A stretch of 64,000 nucleotides of DNA from CAWCDJ01 sp963778675 (GCA_963778675.1 CAVZVI010000011.1:310001-374000), one strand, 5' to 3'; counted from the first letter of the stretch, positions 33,748 through 43,472 are shown. The notes: generated by a model from the letters alone, not told the origin. Numbers and translations: made by a program.

Positions 33748-34183
33748 ACTGGTCGATTCCTTGAAGAACCCGAGTAGCCGGCCGCGCCGGGCCGATTTTG
33801 AGACCCCGCCTGATGGCCTGGAGTCAATTGGATCGTAGCAGCGGCTCTTTGCTGTTCCAAGTACTTGAAAGACTGGAGGTTCTAGGACACTGGATTGCTA
33901 CCCAAGGATTTCCCGCATCGCCCGGCGCCGCACGCATTGCGACCCGCGCGGCCACGCCAGCGCGTTGTCCAGCAAGGAGTTCGGCGCCGGCGAAATGGAT
34001 CGGCGCAAGCGCAGGTTCCCCTGGAAGTTAGGAGAGCGTTACCGCTGGACGTTATGGTACGGAGCCGTCCAGGCTCCTAATGAGCGAGGACCTGATCGAG
34101 TTCGCTCTTCAGCAGGCTGTAAGCCGGTGCGCCCGGGATGGCCTGGCGCTTGCCCGTTTACAATAGTCTGAGCTCGACCGACT
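33748..34183. other. 436-bp region without supported gene
   Basis: Short frames exist (for example plus 33965-34171, and a 28-codon frame at 34079-34165), but none has a good start signal or recognisable product. Composition suggests eroded coding sequence or leader of the TMEM175 gene. I see no RNA gene or repeat. Confidence 0.4.
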
Positions 34184-34810
34184 ATGCGACTGCTGCGCCG
34201 TTTTTCCCAAGGAGAATTGAGACTGGGACGCATCGAGGCCTTCAGCGACGGCGTGTTCGCCATCGTGGCCACGCTGCTGGTGCTGGAATTGAAGGTGCCC
34301 TCGCTGGCCGACCATGCCAGCGCCGGCGAATTGCGACGCCAGTTGTTGGATCAAGTCCCGAAATTTCTGAGCTGGCTGATCAGCTTCATTATCGTCTGCA
34401 AGTTCTGGCTGAACCACCATCACGTGCTCGGGCAGGCGCGGTACGCCAACTATGCCATGGTGTGGCTGAATTCCATCTTTCTGATGTTCCAATCCTTCGT
34501 GCCGTTCCCGACCGCCCTGATGGGAGAGTACCCGGAGAACCCGCTGGCAGTGACCTTCTTCGGCGTGGTGATGGCCCTCAATACGGTGCTTTTTATCGTT
34601 CTGCAGCTTTACGTGCTGAGGCATCTCATGAAGCCCGAGTTGCAGGGAACCGAGGATCCGCACATCGTCGCCAAGTCGTTCGTCGGACCCCTGTCCTACC
34701 TCGTTGGAGCAGCCAGCGCCTGGGTGAATGTCTATGCGGCCTTTGCCATCTATTTCCTGACGCCGCTGTTTTTCATCACGCCTCCGGCGCCGCGCAAGGC
34801 GATACGATAA
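34184..34810 (+). CDS. TMEM175-family (DUF1211) potassium channel
   Basis: 208 residues with about six membrane helices. The family hallmark RIEAFSDGVFAIVATLLVLE (FSD motif in TM1) is at residues 16-35; the motif forms the hydrophobic ion gate in characterised bacterial TMEM175 proteins. Bacterial members are about 200 residues with one six-helix repeat and assemble as tetramers. AAGGAGAA lies inside the first codons, so a start at a later codon (for example the GTG/TTG before RLGRIEAF) cannot be excluded. Confidence 0.93.
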   Translation: MRLLRRFSQGELRLGRIEAFSDGVFAIVATLLVLELKVPSLADHASAGELRRQLLDQVPKFLSWLISFIIVCKFWLNHHHVLGQARYANYAMVWLNSIFLMFQSFVPFPTALMGEYPENPLAVTFFGVVMALNTVLFIVLQLYVLRHLMKPELQGTEDPHIVAKSFVGPLSYLVGAASAWVNVYAAFAIYFLTPLFFITPPAPRKAIR

Positions 34811-34815
34811 GTCGC

Positions 34816-35886
34816 ATGCGGCGGTTTTGGTTGATCGCATTAATGGTGCTCCCCCTGGCAGGGCAGGCGCTACCACCGGGAGAGGTGGAGGCGGTGGTCA
34901 CGACGGAAATGGGCTCGTTCCGCTTCGAGTTTGCGCCGGAGAAGGCGCCCAGGCACGTCGAACAGTTCCTTAAACTGGCGCGTCAGGGCTATTACGACGG
35001 CAGCGCCTTTTTCCGCGTGGTGGCGAACGGTATGATTCAGGGCGGCGACCCCCTGCTGAAAGACCCTAAAACCCCGCGCAACCTATGGGGAAGCGGCGGG
35101 CTCAACCTTCTGCCGGCGGAGATCAGCGACCTCAAGCACGAGCGCGGCGTGGTCTCGACCGTGCGGATCCCGAACAAGAAAGATAGCGACGGAGCCCAGT
35201 TTTTCGTGTGCGTCTATCCGCAGCCGCCGCTCGACGGACAATACTCCGCATTTGGCCGGGTGACCGAGGGTATGGACGTGGTGGAGAAGATCTCGCAGGT
35301 CCCGGTGGACGCCCAGGGCGTCACCGTAAAGCCGGTGCGGATCGTCAAAGTGACCATCGAAAAGAAGAAGGTGGAGCCCTTCCTGAACGCCACGCTGGAG
35401 GAACTGCGCCGGACGGTCACGATGAAGACGACGCTGGGGACCCTCAAGATCCAGATGGAGCCGGACTGGGCGCCCAACCACGTGCGCAATTTCCTGATGC
35501 TGACCGAAACCGGATGGTACAACGGCACGGCCTTCCACCGACTGATCAAGGGGTTCGTGGCGCAGGGTGGAATGCCGGACACGCGCGCCAGCGGGCCGGC
35601 GCATCCGGCAGATCGCTGGGTGCACCCGCTCAAGGGCGAATTCCGCACGGACGTAAAGCACGTGCGGGGGATCGTCTCCATGGCGCGCGGGGATGACCCG
35701 GATTCCGCGACCACGTCCTTCTTCCTGATGTTGGGAGACGCGCCGCACCTGGACGGCAAGTACTCCGCGTTCGGCCGGGTCATCGAGGGCATGGAGGTGC
35801 TGGATGCCTTCGATAAGGAAGAGGTAGACGGCGAGACGCCCAAGCGCCGGCTGGAATTGATCGAGGCCACGATCGATCCGAAGTAG
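34816..35886 (+). CDS. Double-domain cyclophilin-type peptidyl-prolyl isomerase, exported
   Basis: 356 residues from ATG 34816, 5 bases after the TMEM175 stop; the open frame extends further upstream but only as an overlap of that gene. Signal peptide MRRFWLIALMVLPLAGQA. Two cyclophilin domains: residues about 28-185 (FRFEFAPEKAPRHVEQFL, YYDGSAFFRVVANGMIQGGD, GAQFFVCVYPQPPLDGQYSA) and 205-356 (LKIQMEPDWAPNHVRNFL, YNGTAFHRLIKGFVAQGG, FFLMLGDAPHLDGKYSAFG). Both carry the F-H/F-R and Q-GG catalytic-site residues. A periplasmic folding role is likely. Confidence 0.93.
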   Translation: MRRFWLIALMVLPLAGQALPPGEVEAVVTTEMGSFRFEFAPEKAPRHVEQFLKLARQGYYDGSAFFRVVANGMIQGGDPLLKDPKTPRNLWGSGGLNLLPAEISDLKHERGVVSTVRIPNKKDSDGAQFFVCVYPQPPLDGQYSAFGRVTEGMDVVEKISQVPVDAQGVTVKPVRIVKVTIEKKKVEPFLNATLEELRRTVTMKTTLGTLKIQMEPDWAPNHVRNFLMLTETGWYNGTAFHRLIKGFVAQGGMPDTRASGPAHPADRWVHPLKGEFRTDVKHVRGIVSMARGDDPDSATTSFFLMLGDAPHLDGKYSAFGRVIEGMEVLDAFDKEEVDGETPKRRLELIEATIDPK

Positions 35887-36011
35887 GACTGTCCGCTCCG
35901 TCCCACTCGCGAACAGTCGCGCGGGCTATTTGGCTTACACCCTGGCTCTGAAACGTGGCAGCCGGATTGCAATAAAGCAGACTTCGATCTCTCTTTTCAG
36001 GAGGAATTCGG

Positions 36012-38462
36012 GTGCGCGGAATAGTCCAGGACCTTCGTTACGCAGTTCGCGTTTCTCTCAAGAGCCCGGCCTTTACCCTGGTGGCGGTGCTCACGCTGGC
36101 GATCGGGATTGCGGCCAATACCACCGTCTTTAGCTGGATCGACGGTGTGCTGCTGCGGCCGATTCCGGGGGTGGCGGACGGCGGGTCGCTGGCGTCTTTC
36201 GAGACCCTGGCGCCGAGCGGCGAGTTCGTAGCGACCTCGTACGAAGATTACCGCGACTACCGCGACCACCTGACGTTGCTGGACGGACTGGCGGTCGCCC
36301 AACCGCGGGCTTTGAGCCTGGGCGACGGCGAGCGCGTCGAGCGGGTCTGGGGCGAACTGGTTTCGGGCAACTATTTTGCAGTCCTCGGGGTGAAAGCGGC
36401 GATGGGCCGCGTCTTTTCGCCGGACGAATACGGCGACCGGCAGGGCGGATATCCGGTGGCGGTCCTCAGCTATGGCCTCTGGCAGCGGCAGTTCAACGGC
36501 GATCGCGGCGTCATCGGCCGCACGATTCGCGTGAATCGCCAGCAACTGACGGTAATCGGGGTGGCGCCCCAGGAATTCCGTGGCACCATGCCGGGACTGG
36601 CATTCGAGATCTGGGTTCCAGCCATGATGGGGACGCAGCTCAACCTGATGCCGGATTGGATGATGAAAGACCGGCAGACGCGGAGCTTTCTGGCGATCGC
36701 CCGGCTGAAGCCGGGAGTGACCATGGCGCGGGCGCGGACCGAGATCGCGGCTGTTGGCGGGGAGTTGGCGAAAGCCCATCCCGGTACCAACAAGGGAATC
36801 AGCGCCACGGTGCTGCCGGTCTGGAAGGCTCACTTCGGGACGCAGAGTCTTCTGCTCTGGCCCCTGCAGATTCTGATGGTGGTATGCGGCCTGGTGCTGC
36901 TGATTGTCTGCGCGAATGTGGCCAACCTGCTGCTGGCACGGTCTACCGCCCGGAGCAAGGAGTTCGGGCTGCGCATGGCGCTGGGCGCGCCGCGGCTGCG
37001 CCTGGCGCGGCAGTTGCTGACGGAGAGCCTGTTGCTGGCGCTGGCGGGCGGTGCAGTAGCGATTCCGCTGGCGCTGTGGATGGGCGATGCCCTGGGATAC
37101 CTGCTGCCTCCGACTGCGTTTCCGATCATCCTGCACATTCGCATGAATGGCGACATCCTTTTGTTCACCACGCTCGCCTGCGTGGCGGCTTGCGTGCTTT
37201 CGGGGCTGGCGCCGGCCTGGCAGACGGGACGTACCGACCTGAGCCGCGCACTTGCCGAAGGGGGCCGCAGCGGCACTTCGGGAGCGGCCTCGCAGAGGAT
37301 GCGCGGGTTGCTGGTGGCATCCGAAGTGGCCCTGGCTCTGGTGGCGATCGTCGGAGCCGGGCTGTTCGCCCGCAGCTTCGAAGTGGCGCGGAAGATCAAC
37401 CCCGGATTTGAGCCGCAGCACGTGCTGGTGTCGCACCTCTACCTGGCGACGGCCGGATACTCGGTCCCGGATCGCCAGCTCTTCTGCCGGCGGCTGCGGG
37501 ACCGTCTGGATTCGCAGCCCGGAGTAACCGCTGCGACCTATGCCGACGCGGTGCCGCTGGGCTTCGAGCCCGGCCCCTGGGAGGACCTGCAAATCGAAGG
37601 ATACGTGCCCGGCCCGGCGGAAAACATGAAGATCTACCGCAACGTGGTGGCCCCGGGATATTTCGACCTGATGCACATTCGTTTGCAGCAGGGGCGCGAT
37701 TTCACCGAGCAGGACGACCTGAAATCCAATCCGGTGATGATCGTGAGCCAGGCGTTCGTGCGGCGCTTCATCCGCAATGGAAACGCCATCGGGCGGCGGG
37801 TGCACGGTTGGGGCAAGTGGTTTACGGTGGTGGGCGTGGCGGCGGACAGCAAATATCACGCCATGAACGAGCGGCCGCAGCCCTATTTCTATGTGCCGTT
37901 CCGCCAGGTGTACCGGGCCGATCTGGAGATCGCGTTTTACCTGAAGGTGGCCGGCGACCCGGCACGCGCGGCGGGCCTGCTGCGGCGCGAGGTGATGGCC
38001 ATGGACCCGGCGGTGGGCGTGTTCGACGCCATGCCGCTCAGCGAATTCATCGGGGCGTCGCTATTCCCGCAGAAAGTGGCAGCTTCGCTGTTGGGTGTGC
38101 TCGGCCTGATCGCGCTGGTGATGGCGGCGGCCGGCCTCTATAGCGTGATGGCGTACGCAATCACGCAGCGCACGCAGGAGATCGGCATCCGCATGGCGCT
38201 CGGGGCCAAGTCGCGCGATGTGCTGCTGATGGTGCTGCGGCAGGGCATGCTGATGACGCTGGCCGGCCTGGCGATCGGGATCGCGGCGGCGCTGGCCGTA
38301 ACCCGGCTGGTTTCGGGCGCGCTGGTCGATGTCAGTGCGACCGACCCGCTGGTGTTCGGAGGCGGCGCGCTCTTCCTGGCGGCGATCGCGGCGGTGGCCT
38401 GCTACGTGCCGGCCCGGCGCGCGATGCGGATCGACCCGAATGTAGCCCTCCACTGGCAGTAA
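36012..38462 (+). CDS. Duplicated FtsX/MacB-type orphan ABC permease (ADOP family)
   Basis: 816 residues from GTG 36012 with AGGAGG as ribosome binding site. The N-terminus (RGIVQDLRYAVRVSLKSPAF, then TLAIGIAANTTVFS) is diagnostic of the acidobacterial duplicated orphan permease group. Order: TM1, MacB periplasmic domain, FtsX helices (about 280-400), second TM and periplasmic domain, FtsX helices (about 680-810, QRTQEIGIRMALGAKSRDVL). No ATP-binding subunit is adjacent, as usual for the group. Substrate unknown; peptide or lipoprotein export or cell-envelope signalling are possibilities. Confidence 0.95.
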   Translation: MRGIVQDLRYAVRVSLKSPAFTLVAVLTLAIGIAANTTVFSWIDGVLLRPIPGVADGGSLASFETLAPSGEFVATSYEDYRDYRDHLTLLDGLAVAQPRALSLGDGERVERVWGELVSGNYFAVLGVKAAMGRVFSPDEYGDRQGGYPVAVLSYGLWQRQFNGDRGVIGRTIRVNRQQLTVIGVAPQEFRGTMPGLAFEIWVPAMMGTQLNLMPDWMMKDRQTRSFLAIARLKPGVTMARARTEIAAVGGELAKAHPGTNKGISATVLPVWKAHFGTQSLLLWPLQILMVVCGLVLLIVCANVANLLLARSTARSKEFGLRMALGAPRLRLARQLLTESLLLALAGGAVAIPLALWMGDALGYLLPPTAFPIILHIRMNGDILLFTTLACVAACVLSGLAPAWQTGRTDLSRALAEGGRSGTSGAASQRMRGLLVASEVALALVAIVGAGLFARSFEVARKINPGFEPQHVLVSHLYLATAGYSVPDRQLFCRRLRDRLDSQPGVTAATYADAVPLGFEPGPWEDLQIEGYVPGPAENMKIYRNVVAPGYFDLMHIRLQQGRDFTEQDDLKSNPVMIVSQAFVRRFIRNGNAIGRRVHGWGKWFTVVGVAADSKYHAMNERPQPYFYVPFRQVYRADLEIAFYLKVAGDPARAAGLLRREVMAMDPAVGVFDAMPLSEFIGASLFPQKVAASLLGVLGLIALVMAAAGLYSVMAYAITQRTQEIGIRMALGAKSRDVLLMVLRQGMLMTLAGLAIGIAAALAVTRLVSGALVDVSATDPLVFGGGALFLAAIAAVACYVPARRAMRIDPNVALHWQ

Positions 38463-38491
38463 TCCGCGGCGGTTCGGCCTATACTTCAGGA

Positions 38492-40144
38492 ATGCGACTT
38501 GCCACGCTGCTTCTGTTGTTCGCGCTGCCGGGCCTGGCCCAGGAGCGCGCCGACCTAGGGGTCGTCGACCGGATCAAGACGGAGGCCTTCGACCACTCGA
38601 AGGTGATGGACCATCTCTATCAGATGACCGAGGTACATGGACCGCGCCTGACCTGGTCCAGCGGCTTCCAGGACGCGGCCAACTGGGCCGTCGCGGAATT
38701 GAAGGGCATGGGCCTCGAAAACGTCCACCTGGAGAAGTGGGCGCCGGGCGGCCGCAACTGGACCCTGCAGCAGTCCTCGGTGGAGTTGCTGGAACCGCGC
38801 TATCAGGAACTGACCGCAGTGCCGCTGGCATGGAGTTCGGCGACCAGCGGTCCCGTGACTGGCGATCCGGTCCTGGCGCCGCTTTCGGCGTCGTTTCGCG
38901 ACGGTCCGAAAAAGTATGCCGAAGCCATGAAGGAATACCAGGCGAAGTGGAGCGGCAAGCTGCGGGGCAAGATCGTTCTATTGAGCGCGCCGCGCGTTCC
39001 GGAGCCGCAGACTAAGCCGCAGTTCCGCAGGTACACCGCGGCCGAGCTTTCCGACCTCGCCATGGCGCCGGAGCCGGCCGCCAAGCTCACGGCCAAGACC
39101 CTCGATGAGCTGGATTGGCCGGAGAACGCCGAGGACCTCGGCAAGTTCTTCTCAAGCCTGCCCAACTCGCTGATGGAGCAGTTGTACGATCTGTACGACC
39201 AGGCGGTGGCCGATCGCGCGCGCTTCCTGGCGAAGGAAGGTGTGGCGGGCGTGCTTCTGGAAGACCAGCGCGCCCACGAAGGCCTGCTGTTTGCCGAGGC
39301 CGCCGGCAGTTTCAAGAGCGCCGGCACGATGGCGCCGCCCACGTTCGTCGTCACGGCCGAGCAGTACGACCGGATCGCGCGGGCTGTGGAGAAGAAACTG
39401 CCGGTCGAGGTGCGGCTGAACCTGAAAGCCGAGGTTTCCGACCATGACACGGACGGGATGAACATCATCGGCGAGATTCCGGGCGGAGCGAAAAAGGACG
39501 AGGTGGTGATGATCGGCGGGCATTTCGATTCCTGGCACTCGGGCACAGGCGCCACCGACAACGGGGCAGGCAGCGCGGTGATGATGGAGGTGATGCGGAT
39601 CCTCGAGACGCTCCACCTCAAGCTCGACCGCACCGTGCGCATCGCGCTGTGGGGCGGCGAGGAGGAGGGACTCTTCGGCTCGCGCGCTTACGTCAAAGAG
39701 CACTTCGCGGATCCCAAGACGATGAAGGTTACGGCAGAGTACGGGAAGCTCTCCGGATATTTCAACCTGGATAACGGCAGCGGCAAGATCCGCGGCGTCT
39801 ACCTGCAGGGGAGCGAGCCCATGCGGCCGGTGTTCGAATCGTGGCTGGCGCCCTTCCGCGATCTGGGGGTGACGACCATTTCGATTCGCAATACGGGCGG
39901 CACGGACCACCTCTCCTTCGCGGCCGTTGGCCTGCCCGGCTTCCAGTTCATCCAGGACCCCTTGGACTACGGGACCATCACGCACCACTCCGACATGGAC
40001 GTCTACGACCACGCCATCGCCCCCGACCTGATGCAGGCTTCGGCCGTGATTGCGACGGTGGTCTACGAAGCGGCCAACCGCAAGGAGATGCTGCCGCGGC
40101 GGGAGATGCCGAAGGCGGAGGAGATGACCCGGACAACCAGGTAA
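38492..40144 (+). CDS. M28-family zinc metallopeptidase with inserted PA domain, exported
   Basis: 550 residues: signal peptide (MRLATLLLLFALPGLAQ), N-terminal peptidase segment, protease-associated-like insert (about 155-310) and the M28 core with IGGHFDSW (H344), GATDNGAG (D356) and GGEEEGLFGS (E390/E391), all expected zinc and catalytic residues; a distal DHLSFAAVGLPGFQF and ITHHSD supply the last His. Similar enzymes release N-terminal or dipeptide residues outside the cytoplasm (carboxypeptidase Q-like). It follows the ADOP permease by 29 bases. Confidence 0.94.
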   Translation: MRLATLLLLFALPGLAQERADLGVVDRIKTEAFDHSKVMDHLYQMTEVHGPRLTWSSGFQDAANWAVAELKGMGLENVHLEKWAPGGRNWTLQQSSVELLEPRYQELTAVPLAWSSATSGPVTGDPVLAPLSASFRDGPKKYAEAMKEYQAKWSGKLRGKIVLLSAPRVPEPQTKPQFRRYTAAELSDLAMAPEPAAKLTAKTLDELDWPENAEDLGKFFSSLPNSLMEQLYDLYDQAVADRARFLAKEGVAGVLLEDQRAHEGLLFAEAAGSFKSAGTMAPPTFVVTAEQYDRIARAVEKKLPVEVRLNLKAEVSDHDTDGMNIIGEIPGGAKKDEVVMIGGHFDSWHSGTGATDNGAGSAVMMEVMRILETLHLKLDRTVRIALWGGEEEGLFGSRAYVKEHFADPKTMKVTAEYGKLSGYFNLDNGSGKIRGVYLQGSEPMRPVFESWLAPFRDLGVTTISIRNTGGTDHLSFAAVGLPGFQFIQDPLDYGTITHHSDMDVYDHAIAPDLMQASAVIATVVYEAANRKEMLPRREMPKAEEMTRTTR

Positions 40145-40151
40145 GAAGCGG

Positions 40152-41486
40152 CTACCCCACTACCTCGACCTTGGTGACGATCTCTTCCCGAGGCACCAGC
40201 GCCGACCAGTACGCCACGATCTCGCGCACGGGCGGGCGGCCCTCGCCGAAACCCGTGGCGCCGGGCGGACCGTTGAGCACCAGCGGGATCAATTCCCGCG
40301 TGAAGCGGTCCACGGCCTTCTTGTCCTGGCCCCGCACACCGATCCGCACCTGTACCTCCGGCGGATCGGGATTTGGGGGCGCCGCCGGCCCGTGGCAGGC
40401 GTTAACCCCGAAGAACTCGGTGTAGATCTCCTCGAACGAGAGGCCCAGATTGTGAAGCCGTTCGCGCACGATGCGGTCGGCTGCGCGCGCCTTCTCTAGC
40501 GCCTGCGGCCAGGAATAGACCAGCGTGCCGGTGGCTTTCCAGCCGTTGGCGTAGCTGATCGAAAGCTTCAGCGATGGCGGCCGCTTGCCGCCGCGGATAC
40601 CGCTCACGCGTACACGGCCGGGGCCGGCATCCGCCAGGCGGATGCTGGTGAAATCCGCGACGCAATCGGGTGTGATGTAATTCTTCGGATCTCCCAATTC
40701 GTACAGCAGTTGCTCTTTCACCGTGTGGACGTTGACGCGCCCGCCCGCGGCCGGGTGCTTGGTGACGGCGAACGTGCCGTCGGGTTCCGCCTCGACGATC
40801 GGGTAGCCGATGCCCGCCATATCGGGAATGGTCTGCCAGTCGACCTGGCAGTTGCCGCCGGTACACTGCGCGCCGCACTCGATGATATGGCCGGCGATGG
40901 TCCCCGCGGCGAGCTTATCGTAATCCTCCGGGCCCCACCCGTAGCGGTGAATCATGGGGGCGAGGGTGAGCGCGGTGTCGGTGGAACGGCCGGCGATCAC
41001 CACATGGGCGCCCGTCGCGAGCGCTTCGGCCAGCGGGAACGCGCCGATGTAGGCGTTGGCGCTCTGAATGCGGCCGCGGATGGCCGAGAGCGGTTCGCCC
41101 GTGTCCATGTCGCGCATCTCGTAGCCCTTGGCCAGGAATTCGTCGAGGCGCGGGTAAACATCGTCGCCCAGCACCACCGCCACCTTCAGGCCCGGAGCGA
41201 GCCGCACCACCTCCCGCGCGCAGGCCACCGGGTTGACGCCTCCGGCATTCGCAATGATTTTCACTCCGCGCTCGCGGATGTGCCTCGCAATGCGCGCCAC
41301 CAGGGGCGGAAAATCGCGCGCGTAGCCGAGGTCCGGGTCGGCCTGCTTCTGCTTCTGCAGGATCGACATGGTGATCTCGGCCAGGTAGTCGAGCGCCAGG
41401 TAGTCGATGGGTCCCTGTTCCACCAGGCGGACCGGCGCTTCCAGCCAGTCGCCCCAAAACCCCTGGCCGTTGGCGATGCGTATCAC
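40152..41486 (-). CDS. AtuA-like (DUF1446) acyclic terpene/acyl-CoA utilisation protein
   Basis: 444 residues starting at GTG 41486, with GGAGG 7 bases upstream and GTGA overlap with the carboxyltransferase stop; the longer open frame is antisense noise. AtuA domain: IANGQGFWGDWLEAP, GVKIIANAGGVNPVACA, GAHVVIAGRSTDTALTLAP and CTGGNCQVDW. The C-terminal 70 residues are a ferredoxin-fold AtuA-like domain. Relatives sit in citronellol and leucine degradation loci beside acyl-CoA carboxylases, as here; the reaction is not established. Confidence 0.9.
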   Translation of the reverse strand: MIRIANGQGFWGDWLEAPVRLVEQGPIDYLALDYLAEITMSILQKQKQADPDLGYARDFPPLVARIARHIRERGVKIIANAGGVNPVACAREVVRLAPGLKVAVVLGDDVYPRLDEFLAKGYEMRDMDTGEPLSAIRGRIQSANAYIGAFPLAEALATGAHVVIAGRSTDTALTLAPMIHRYGWGPEDYDKLAAGTIAGHIIECGAQCTGGNCQVDWQTIPDMAGIGYPIVEAEPDGTFAVTKHPAAGGRVNVHTVKEQLLYELGDPKNYITPDCVADFTSIRLADAGPGRVRVSGIRGGKRPPSLKLSISYANGWKATGTLVYSWPQALEKARAADRIVRERLHNLGLSFEEIYTEFFGVNACHGPAAPPNPDPPEVQVRIGVRGQDKKAVDRFTRELIPLVLNGPPGATGFGEGRPPVREIVAYWSALVPREEIVTKVEVVG

Positions 41487-43030
41487 CGGCAGGCCTCCAG
41501 CGCGAACGATAGCACCTTGCGAGTATCGACGGGGTCGATCACCGCGTCGCAGTGGCCGCGGGCCGCGGCGTATTTGGCATCGAGCCAGCGCTCGTAATCG
41601 GCGCGCGTTCGCTCCACGGATTCGCGCAGGTCTTCGGGCAGCGGCCCGCCCTTGTACTTCTCGAGTTCGGCCGAATAGAGTGCCATCACCGCGGAATCGC
41701 CCTCCATCACGCCGATGCGCGCCGTCGGCCAACTGAAGGTGAAATTGGGGTCGAACCCCTGGCCGGCCATGGCATAGTATCCGGCGCCGCTCGCATGGTT
41801 GACCGTAAGGACGATCTTCGGCACGGACGCGCACGACATGGTCTCGACCATTTCGGCGCCCGCGCGAATGATGCCTTCGCGTTCCGCCTCCGGCCCGACC
41901 ATGAAGCCCGAGACATCCTGGATGTAGATCAGCGGCTGTCCCAGCCGCTCGCTGGTCTCGACGAAATACGCCACCTTGCGCGCGGATTCGGTGTAGACGA
42001 TGCCGCCGATGCGCGGGCGGCCTTCGGCTTTGAGGAAGCCCCGCCGGTTGGCAATGATGGACACCGGGATCCCCGACAGGCGCGCATTGGCGCAAAGCAT
42101 CTCCGGGGCGTACTCGGGTTGGAATTCGGAATAGTCGCCGGCGTCGAAGATGCGCAGGAGGATCTCTTCCACTTCGTAGGGCAGGCGGTGATCGTCCGGG
42201 AGAACGCCATAGATATCGGCGATGCTCCGCGCGGGCTCGGACGCCTGTGAGGCCGGACGAGCGGCGGGAAGCGCGCGGAATCGCTGCCGGATGCGGGCGA
42301 GGCAATCGGCATCGTCGTTCGCCATGTAGTGCGCCACGCCGCTCGACGCCGTGTGCAGGCGCGCGCCGCCGAGCGACTCGGCATCGATCACCTGTCCGGT
42401 CGCGCCCTTCACCAGGTTGGGGCCGCCCAGCCCCATGAAACTGGTGCCCTCCACCATGATGATTACGTCGCTGAGCGCCGGGAGGTACGCGCCGCCGGCG
42501 ATGCACGGGCCCATCACCGCGGCGATCTGCGGAATCCGCAGCTTCCGCCGCATGAGCGAGTTGTAATAGAAGATGCGTCCGGCGCCGTACTGGCCCGGGA
42601 AGATGCCGTCCTGGTATGGGAGATTGACGCCCGCCGAATCCACCAGGTAGACGATCGGCAGGTGATTGCGCATGGCGATCTCCTGCGCGCGCAGAATCTT
42701 CGTGATGGTCTCCGGCCACCAGGACCCGGCCTTCACGGTGGCGTCATTGGCCACAACGACGGCGGGCCGGCCTTCGATCCTGCCGAGGCCCGTGACGACG
42801 CCGGCGGCGGGAGCCTGCCCTTCATAGCGGTCGTAGGCGATGAGCAGGCCGATTTCCAGGAAGGGGGAACCCGCATCGAGCAGACCCTCGATGCGCTCGC
42901 GCGCGGTCATCTTGCCGGCGCGGTGCTGGCGGTCGATGCGCGAAGGTCCGCCACCCTGGCGGAGGCGGGCTTCCAGGGTGTGCAACTGCTCGACCAGGAG
43001 GCGCATGTGCGCCTGGCGTGCGACGTTCAC
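41483..43030 (-). CDS. Acyl-CoA carboxylase beta (carboxyltransferase) subunit, methylcrotonyl/geranyl-CoA type
   Basis: 515 residues from GTG 43030, the normal family length; the frame is open further upstream only because the preceding NIPSNAP gene is frameshifted. HRAGKMTARERIEGLL and DAGSPFLEIGLL open the N-domain, VMGPCIAGGAYLPALSD and the C-domain VSGFMVGPEAEREGIIR with NHASGAGYYAMAGQGFD bind acyl-CoA and carboxybiotin. It transfers CO2 from carboxybiotin to a branched acyl-CoA. The biotin carboxylase/carrier subunit is not in the window. It is coupled to the AtuA-like gene by a 4-base overlap. Confidence 0.93.
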   Translation of the reverse strand: MNVARQAHMRLLVEQLHTLEARLRQGGGPSRIDRQHRAGKMTARERIEGLLDAGSPFLEIGLLIAYDRYEGQAPAAGVVTGLGRIEGRPAVVVANDATVKAGSWWPETITKILRAQEIAMRNHLPIVYLVDSAGVNLPYQDGIFPGQYGAGRIFYYNSLMRRKLRIPQIAAVMGPCIAGGAYLPALSDVIIMVEGTSFMGLGGPNLVKGATGQVIDAESLGGARLHTASSGVAHYMANDDADCLARIRQRFRALPAARPASQASEPARSIADIYGVLPDDHRLPYEVEEILLRIFDAGDYSEFQPEYAPEMLCANARLSGIPVSIIANRRGFLKAEGRPRIGGIVYTESARKVAYFVETSERLGQPLIYIQDVSGFMVGPEAEREGIIRAGAEMVETMSCASVPKIVLTVNHASGAGYYAMAGQGFDPNFTFSWPTARIGVMEGDSAVMALYSAELEKYKGGPLPEDLRESVERTRADYERWLDAKYAAARGHCDAVIDPVDTRKVLSFALEACR

Positions 43031-43032
43031 GG

Positions 43033-43420
43033 TTATTTCAAGGGAGAGAAATCGGTCGGATTCCATGAACACCGAATCCACATGCTGGACGATTTTGCCG
43101 TTGGCTTCGGATTCGGCCGCGACCTTCTTCCACTCTGGATCGTTGCGGAAAGCGGCCCAGTTCGCCTTGGCGGCTTCCAGGCTGGGATGCTCCAGGATGT
43201 AGATCAGCGTGGTCTTGGACCGGTCGTCCTGGGGAATCCAGTAGCCGATGCTTTTCATGTGGTGGTGGTTGAAGATCTCGATTGTATGGTCGCGGAAGCG
43301 CGCCTTCAGGGCATCCAGTTTCCCTTCGTAGCAGGTGTACGTGCGAAGTTCATAAACCGGGCCCTGCGCAAACGCGAAGGCGGCCAGCAAAGTGAAGAGG
43401 ATCAGGAGTCTGCGGGTCAT
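43033..43420 (-). pseudogene. NIPSNAP-family exported protein, frameshifted near its end
   Basis: Signal peptide MTRRLLILFTLLAAFAFAQG, then the NIPSNAP ferredoxin-like barrel (PVYELRTYTCYEGKLDALKA, HHMKSIGYWIPQDD, LIYILEHPSLEAAKANWAAF). In-frame reading passes into the carboxyltransferase. If one base (plus-strand C43057) is skipped after codon 121, the sequence ends STDFSPLK and stop TAA at 43033-43035, the usual C-terminus for this family (128 residues). The extra base therefore deletes the stop and creates an artificial-looking 644-residue fusion. Real mutation and sequencing error cannot be separated here. Confidence 0.8.
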
Positions 43421-43472
43421 GTGAATAGTGTATACGACGTCCCGCATTCGATCGAGGGGAAAACGGCGCTCT

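Noticed and set aside
34079..34165. 28-codon ORF before the TMEM175 gene
   Set aside because: It could be a leader peptide (MSEDLIEFALQQAVS), but it is short, with no convincing ribosome binding site or conservation evidence.
34138..34815. 582-residue cyclophilin ORF starting at 34138
   Set aside because: Its first part is an out-of-frame reading of the TMEM175 gene; ATG 34816 begins with a signal peptide.
41487..42719. 855-residue ORF upstream of the AtuA-like gene
   Set aside because: The upstream part reads the carboxyltransferase gene in the wrong frame and has no domain; GTG 41486 has a ribosome binding site.
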